DNA from: Rhyacichthys aspro
Taxonomy: Eukaryota; Chordata; Actinopteri; Gobiiformes; Rhyacichthyidae
Direction: 5' to 3'
Length of the DNA stretch: 64,000 nucleotides
Assembly (NCBI GenBank): GCA_036850595.1
Contig: CM072161.1
Span: 2,036,801 to 2,100,800, forward strand
The notes beneath the pieces were generated by a model. It ran no database searches. It was not told the origin of the DNA and saw only the letters and a list, made by a program, of their open reading frames with translations. Of this stretch, positions 59,866 through 64,000 are shown piece by piece (position 1 is the first letter of the stretch; each line of letters opens with the position of its first letter). The position numbers were made by a program, and so were the translations under genes.

Positions 59866-60601
59866 CCAGTCCTGAATGCGGATGACTCTCACAACCTGAA
59901 AACCAGATAAGAATATATAGTAATTCAAATAAGTTAAAAGGTTTTAACTGTTCCTTGTCACAGCAGAGGTTGGACTCATTCAACAAATTTAAAAAGCACT
60001 TCTAACATTTCATTTATGTATTTGATTAAGTGAAAGCAATGTGCATTATATTCCTCATTAACATACTGATGATGTAGTTCTAGGGAAGTAGCAATATCAA
60101 ATTATGATATCAGGACATAATAACATAATCCCTATTAAGCATCACGAGCATCAGTTTATTAAGATGTAGCAAGGAATCTCAACAACGCCCAAGGCATCAA
60201 TTCTCCTCTGCTTGTAGCTGTGTTATAAGTTTTTTAAAAATATATCATTTTAGTACACCTTTGATTTGGGAATATTTATTTCTGGACACAATTAGACTTG
60301 AATAAGTTACTGTAAACTATCATTTATGTGGTAATGAATGTACTGCATTTAAATGGTAGATGTTCTAAACAAAAGCTGTTTAACGTTTGGTCGTTAAAGC
60401 TAACTCAAAGCTACTTATTCTAAACACAATTGTGTATCCAAGTGCAATTATGTTCAATAGCTACGACAAAAAGAATTTCATATTTAAGAGTAGCTGATGA
60501 ACACGTTGCAATAAAGTTTGATGACACGAAGAGAAGTGTATTTTGGCTAATTGTGCTAGCAGCTAATATAGTTAGATTTGTCCCGCACGTTAGCTACTTA
60601 C

Positions 60602-60790
60602 TCGGCACTGCAAAACACCACCGCTTTCGAGAGTCCTTTTCTAAACTTCACACATAAATTAAATCTATAAATTAGTTGTACTTTTTTGCATTTGTCCAAG
60701 CTTTTGCACCTATTCATTAGACACAACAGCTGGCTGCCATGCTCATTGTTACTATCAACAACATCAAAGGATTGTTGTTTCGAAACTCTA
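60602..60790 (-). other. lig3: Probable LIG3 noncoding exon 1
   Basis: On the minus strand a donor (gccga/gtaagt) ends an exon at 60602. Spliced to the acceptor at 59895 it gives a 5' UTR with an in-frame stop before the mitochondrial ATG. The 5' boundary is a guess placed just downstream of the ETS-like site. Confidence 0.5.
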
Positions 60791-60795
60791 CTACT

Positions 60796-60805
60796 ACATC
60801 CGGTT
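60796..60805 (-). promoter_or_regulatory. ETS-like site upstream of LIG3
   Basis: aaccggatgt on the minus strand matches the ETS-family core CCGGA(A/T), frequent just upstream of TATA-less housekeeping start sites. Confidence 0.4.
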
Positions 60806-61109
60806 AGTAAATCACAATAAAATATAAAAATTGTTGTAAAAATGTTACTCTGGTGATAAACACGCATGAAAATATTTGTGTGTCAGTATATAGCCTCATA
60901 ATACAGTTTATTGTAACGTTTTATTCAATTTAAATGGACACACAAGTATATTTTAAGTCTGTAATTTGTCGGTTTGTTGAACTTTGAAAGACACAGTCCT
61001 CCGGAGGCAGTCTTGACTTGCACTTTGCTGCAAGCAGACCCATGAATGAAATGGTTTTAAACTAAGAACAAATCTACTGCCATCTGCTGAGCTGGAGGGA
61101 TAGTTAATA

Positions 61110-61156
<47 letters not shown>

Positions 61157-61744
61157 GGAAGTTGGAGTTTTCCGTATTAAAGTTGTAAACAAACTAAAGT
61201 ATGCATCTCTAAAGTAAACAAAATGTATATTGATTCTGTGATATGTAAGAGGAGAACTTACAAAAATACATATAAAGAGACAACAAAAGACACTCACAGG
61301 TAAACTTCAAACAGTAAACTGGTTATAAAGTTGGTTTAGAACTACTTTTGAAGGTAGAAGACATCCCTCTTTCAAAGGTTTTTTTTTTATTACCCATTTT
61401 ATTATAATGACCGGGAGAAAAAAAATAAAAAATAAAGGTTACTACCGTTGACTTTACCGAGGTTGCGACAGGTTATCTTCAATAAGACGGTCACTTTAAT
61501 TTAATGTTGCGCCACCCAAAGCAATGGATTGTTGTCCAGATACCTAACTTACTAATATCTGACTACGCTGTATGCCTGCTATTGCCTGCTAAACAACAGC
61601 AGACGCTATTAAAATATAGAATTTATTTAATAGTGGGTATTGGTAACAACAGTCTGCAGGCATTTGAAGGGTTTGGTCATTTGTAGAATGTAGTATTTCC
61701 AACGGTCCTTCAAAGCCTCAACATCATCTGAACAATTTGTAAAC
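60806..61744. other. Intergenic between LIG3 and the next gene
   Basis: Holds the ATT microsatellite at 61111-61156 and A-rich tracts near 61420-61437. No coding exon was recognised. Confidence 0.5.
61111..61156. repeat. (ATT)n microsatellite
   Basis: About fifteen perfect TTA/ATT units. Confidence 0.97.
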
Positions 61745-62196
61745 ATGTGAAACCTGTCTCGTCACCTACGTTAACTACGCACAGTGGCCTATCATTCAGG
61801 GTCGTACGTCAGATTTTAGGAGGAACTGTTCTGAAAATAGCTGACGGCGCTACAACGCAGCTACTACGCAGTGCGGGCTCCTGCGCAGAGAGACGTCAGG
61901 AGGAGGAACAGACTTCACTGACGCTGCTCGATAGATGGACTTCTCCGCGGAGTAACACTGGACAACAGTCCGCAGAATGGGACGGGCTGTCTGTAGGGTT
62001 TCTCACACTCAGCTGCCACCACTGAAAACCGAGGTTTGCTTTTCACTGGTGCATGTAGCGACCACTAGCTTCTGAGGAAATCGAAAACAAGCTAGCAGCA
62101 CAGGCTTGCTCCGAGGCAGGTCTAGCTAGCTCCACGGCCGCCTTCTGTGGCCCTCTCCAAACCTGTCTATAAGCAGCCTCCATAGAAGACAAAATG
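61745..62196 (+). other. Candidate promoter and first exon of an unidentified gene
   Basis: CpG content rises sharply here relative to flanking DNA (for example gtcgtacgtcag, gacggcgctacaacgcag, ctccgcggag). The stretch ends gacaaaATG/gtaagg, where an ATG at 62194-62196 is followed immediately by a strong splice donor. An exon carrying only the start codon is a known vertebrate arrangement. A 92-codon frame at 61747-62025 stops before this ATG and is probably 5' UTR. The gene runs away from LIG3. Confidence 0.45.
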
Positions 62197-63981
62197 GTAA
62201 GGGCAGCTTAATTTTAAGTTTATATTTGTATTTTCTGGGTGCTAGGAGTATGCATTTCAGCCAATTTGCCTTATATAGCAGTCAGTTCTTGAGACGGCCA
62301 CTGTGCCAGGTAATGGTAATGCTAGCTCTAACAGGGCTGCACAGGTACAGTCTGCTGCACGGTCGAATATCACCACATATGAGGCTCAAGTCTTAAAGCT
62401 GTAATTTTCTATCGAAATACATCATAAATGGGGTCATTGTATAGGTAATAACCGAATATATAGTAAATATTTGAATTATTTTTCACAAGAAGCCCCATTT
62501 CATATATCAAAATAAATCAGCTAAGAGTGTTATTAAAATGATAGCCTCATGTACACGAGCAATGAACACACCTGCACAATTGTTGTTGTGGAGCTCTTTG
62601 GTCACTTTGAGTTAATAAGCCTTCAGTATATCTGCTAGCCCCAATGCTAAATCAGCTTGTGAAATAGTATGACTAAGTGTTACTGTCTCAGCTAACAGCT
62701 CCTGCAGCTTCACTGTCAAATAGCTGGTCTGACCGGACTAGAGTACTTGTACCTGTTAACCTATGGTAAAACACAACGTTTGAGAATGTGAGTCACATGC
62801 TGTTGTTCTACACCTGCAGTGACGTGAACACCTATGGGGATTTGTTGCTGTTACCTGAGGATGTTTACTGTATGTAACAATGCACATTTTGGAATCTCTC
62901 TGAGCCTACGTTAAGATCTGCTTTTGACCATTTTGTTGTCCGTGCTTTTGTGATTAGTGCCAAAAAGTGCCAAAATTATCACACACAATTATCAATGCTT
63001 CACTGAAATAAACTTTACTTCAACAAGAAGCACAGTTTGTAGACCAGGATAAACTGTAAACCCTGGGGACCTGACGTTTGTGACAACATTAAGTCACAGT
63101 GTTTTTCATTAAAAAAAAACATGACTGCTCTCAGATACACGTTTAAGTAATAAATAACAGTTATCACATAAGGTTGTAGCCTGTTGTGAATGAATGAAAC
63201 ACATTTCATTACCACTGCTCATCTCCATAGCTCTATCTCGGTCCAGACTCCAACACACATGCAACATTGTAATATTATTTTCCTCTTTACCCAACTGTGC
63301 TACAGCTGGGTTTGAGTTGGCATCAAAGCCATAGTGTGGAGGTCTGACCCACTGTTTTCATACACGGCTCATTAATGAGTGTCTCACATAGAGGCTATGT
63401 CGTATGGCATGCTACACCAGCAAAATTAATTTACTGAAGGTTGTTGCTGTAATGTGGGGATTTATGTTGTTAACATGGAGTGATGTAGGACCATTGGTTA
63501 TTTTAATTTTTTTATATACATTTAAATTAAAATGACTTGTAATTTATTAAACAAATATAACTCCAAACTAAAACAATGATGGCTGTGTTTTAAAGTGTTT
63601 GGTGAGCTACTACTAAGACAGGTGTAAACGTGCGTTACCTTATTTCATAGTACAATCATGAATATAATGATTATTATGGCATAAATATTATATTCATGAT
63701 GAGGCATATAGTGGCACTACCCATCTGTTTTTTCCGCTGTCCCTGTCTCAGTTGACCACTCACCCCTAACAGCAGCGGAGAGACACCTCCTGGTTTTCTT
63801 ATTTCAAAAAAATAAAACAGGACCCATTTTTTTCCACAAAATACTAATACATGACACAAAACTGAGGTGTAAAGCTTGCTGTAAACACGTAGCTCTTACT
63901 TCAGCGTCCGACCAAAGCATCCAATAGTTATCTCCTCCTTAAACATTGTGTGATTGAATTGTCAATATTTTCCTCATATAG
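62197..63981. other. Putative first intron of the unidentified gene
   Basis: AT-rich, bounded by gtaagg and cctcatatag. The 60-66-codon frames inside on the minus strand resemble no known protein. Confidence 0.4.
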
Positions 63982-64000
63982 GTTGCCTCTCTTTCTCTGT
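63982..64000 (+). CDS. Possible second exon of the unidentified gene (cut by window end)
   Basis: After an acceptor (tcctcatatag) the sequence gttgcctctctttctctgt would follow the ATG at 62194 as M-VASLSL. Only 19 bases are present, so neither the exon nor its identity can be confirmed. Confidence 0.3.

Overview
This window is nuclear DNA from a teleost fish. The evidence is vertebrate-style genes broken into short exons by AT-rich introns with GT/AG splice sites, tRNA-derived SINEs, L2- and Rex3/RTE-like LINE debris, and hAT- and Tc1-type DNA transposons of the kinds common in fish. Nothing prokaryotic, viral or organellar was recognised.

The gene content is two complete DNA-repair genes arranged tail to tail, plus the edge of a third gene. 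RAD51D (+ strand, 24781-40044) assembles from ten coding exons into 328 codons, the same length as the human protein as I recall it. LIG3 (- strand, 59865-40569) assembles from twenty coding exons into 1011 residues from a mitochondrial start, or 922 residues from an internal nuclear start. Their stop codons lie only about 525 bp apart, and each has its own polyadenylation hexamer in the gap. RAD51D is a RAD51 paralogue of the BCDX2 homologous-recombination complex. LIG3 seals nicks in mitochondria and, with XRCC1, in nuclear single-strand-break repair. Upstream of LIG3, reading away from it, a CpG-rich stretch ends in an ATG followed directly by a splice donor. An acceptor 19 bases before the window end would continue that frame, so this is probably the first exon of an unidentified neighbour.

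Region by region: 1-24.4 kb has no recognisable gene. It holds an inverted SINE pair around a CA microsatellite, an L2-like ORF2 remnant, a 0.7-kb DNA transposon with perfect 19-bp inverted ends, a 1.6-kb 29/31-bp minisatellite with a 60-bp higher-order period, a 304-bp hAT-like element with a perfect 8-bp target duplication, and foldback repeats. 24.4-40.3 kb is RAD51D, with LINE fragments and a partial duplication of exon 7 in its introns. 40.5-60.8 kb is LIG3, with an internally deleted Rex3/RTE-like LINE and a palindromic Tc1-like element in its introns. 60.8-64 kb is the LIG3 upstream region and the start of the next gene.

Exon boundaries were worked out by eye from reading frame, splice signals and remembered family sequence. 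They join in frame across both genes. No new biological system was found. The most interesting points are the in-frame 36-bp exon-7 copy in RAD51D intron 7, the palindromic Tc1-like element, and the minisatellite with its odd GC block.
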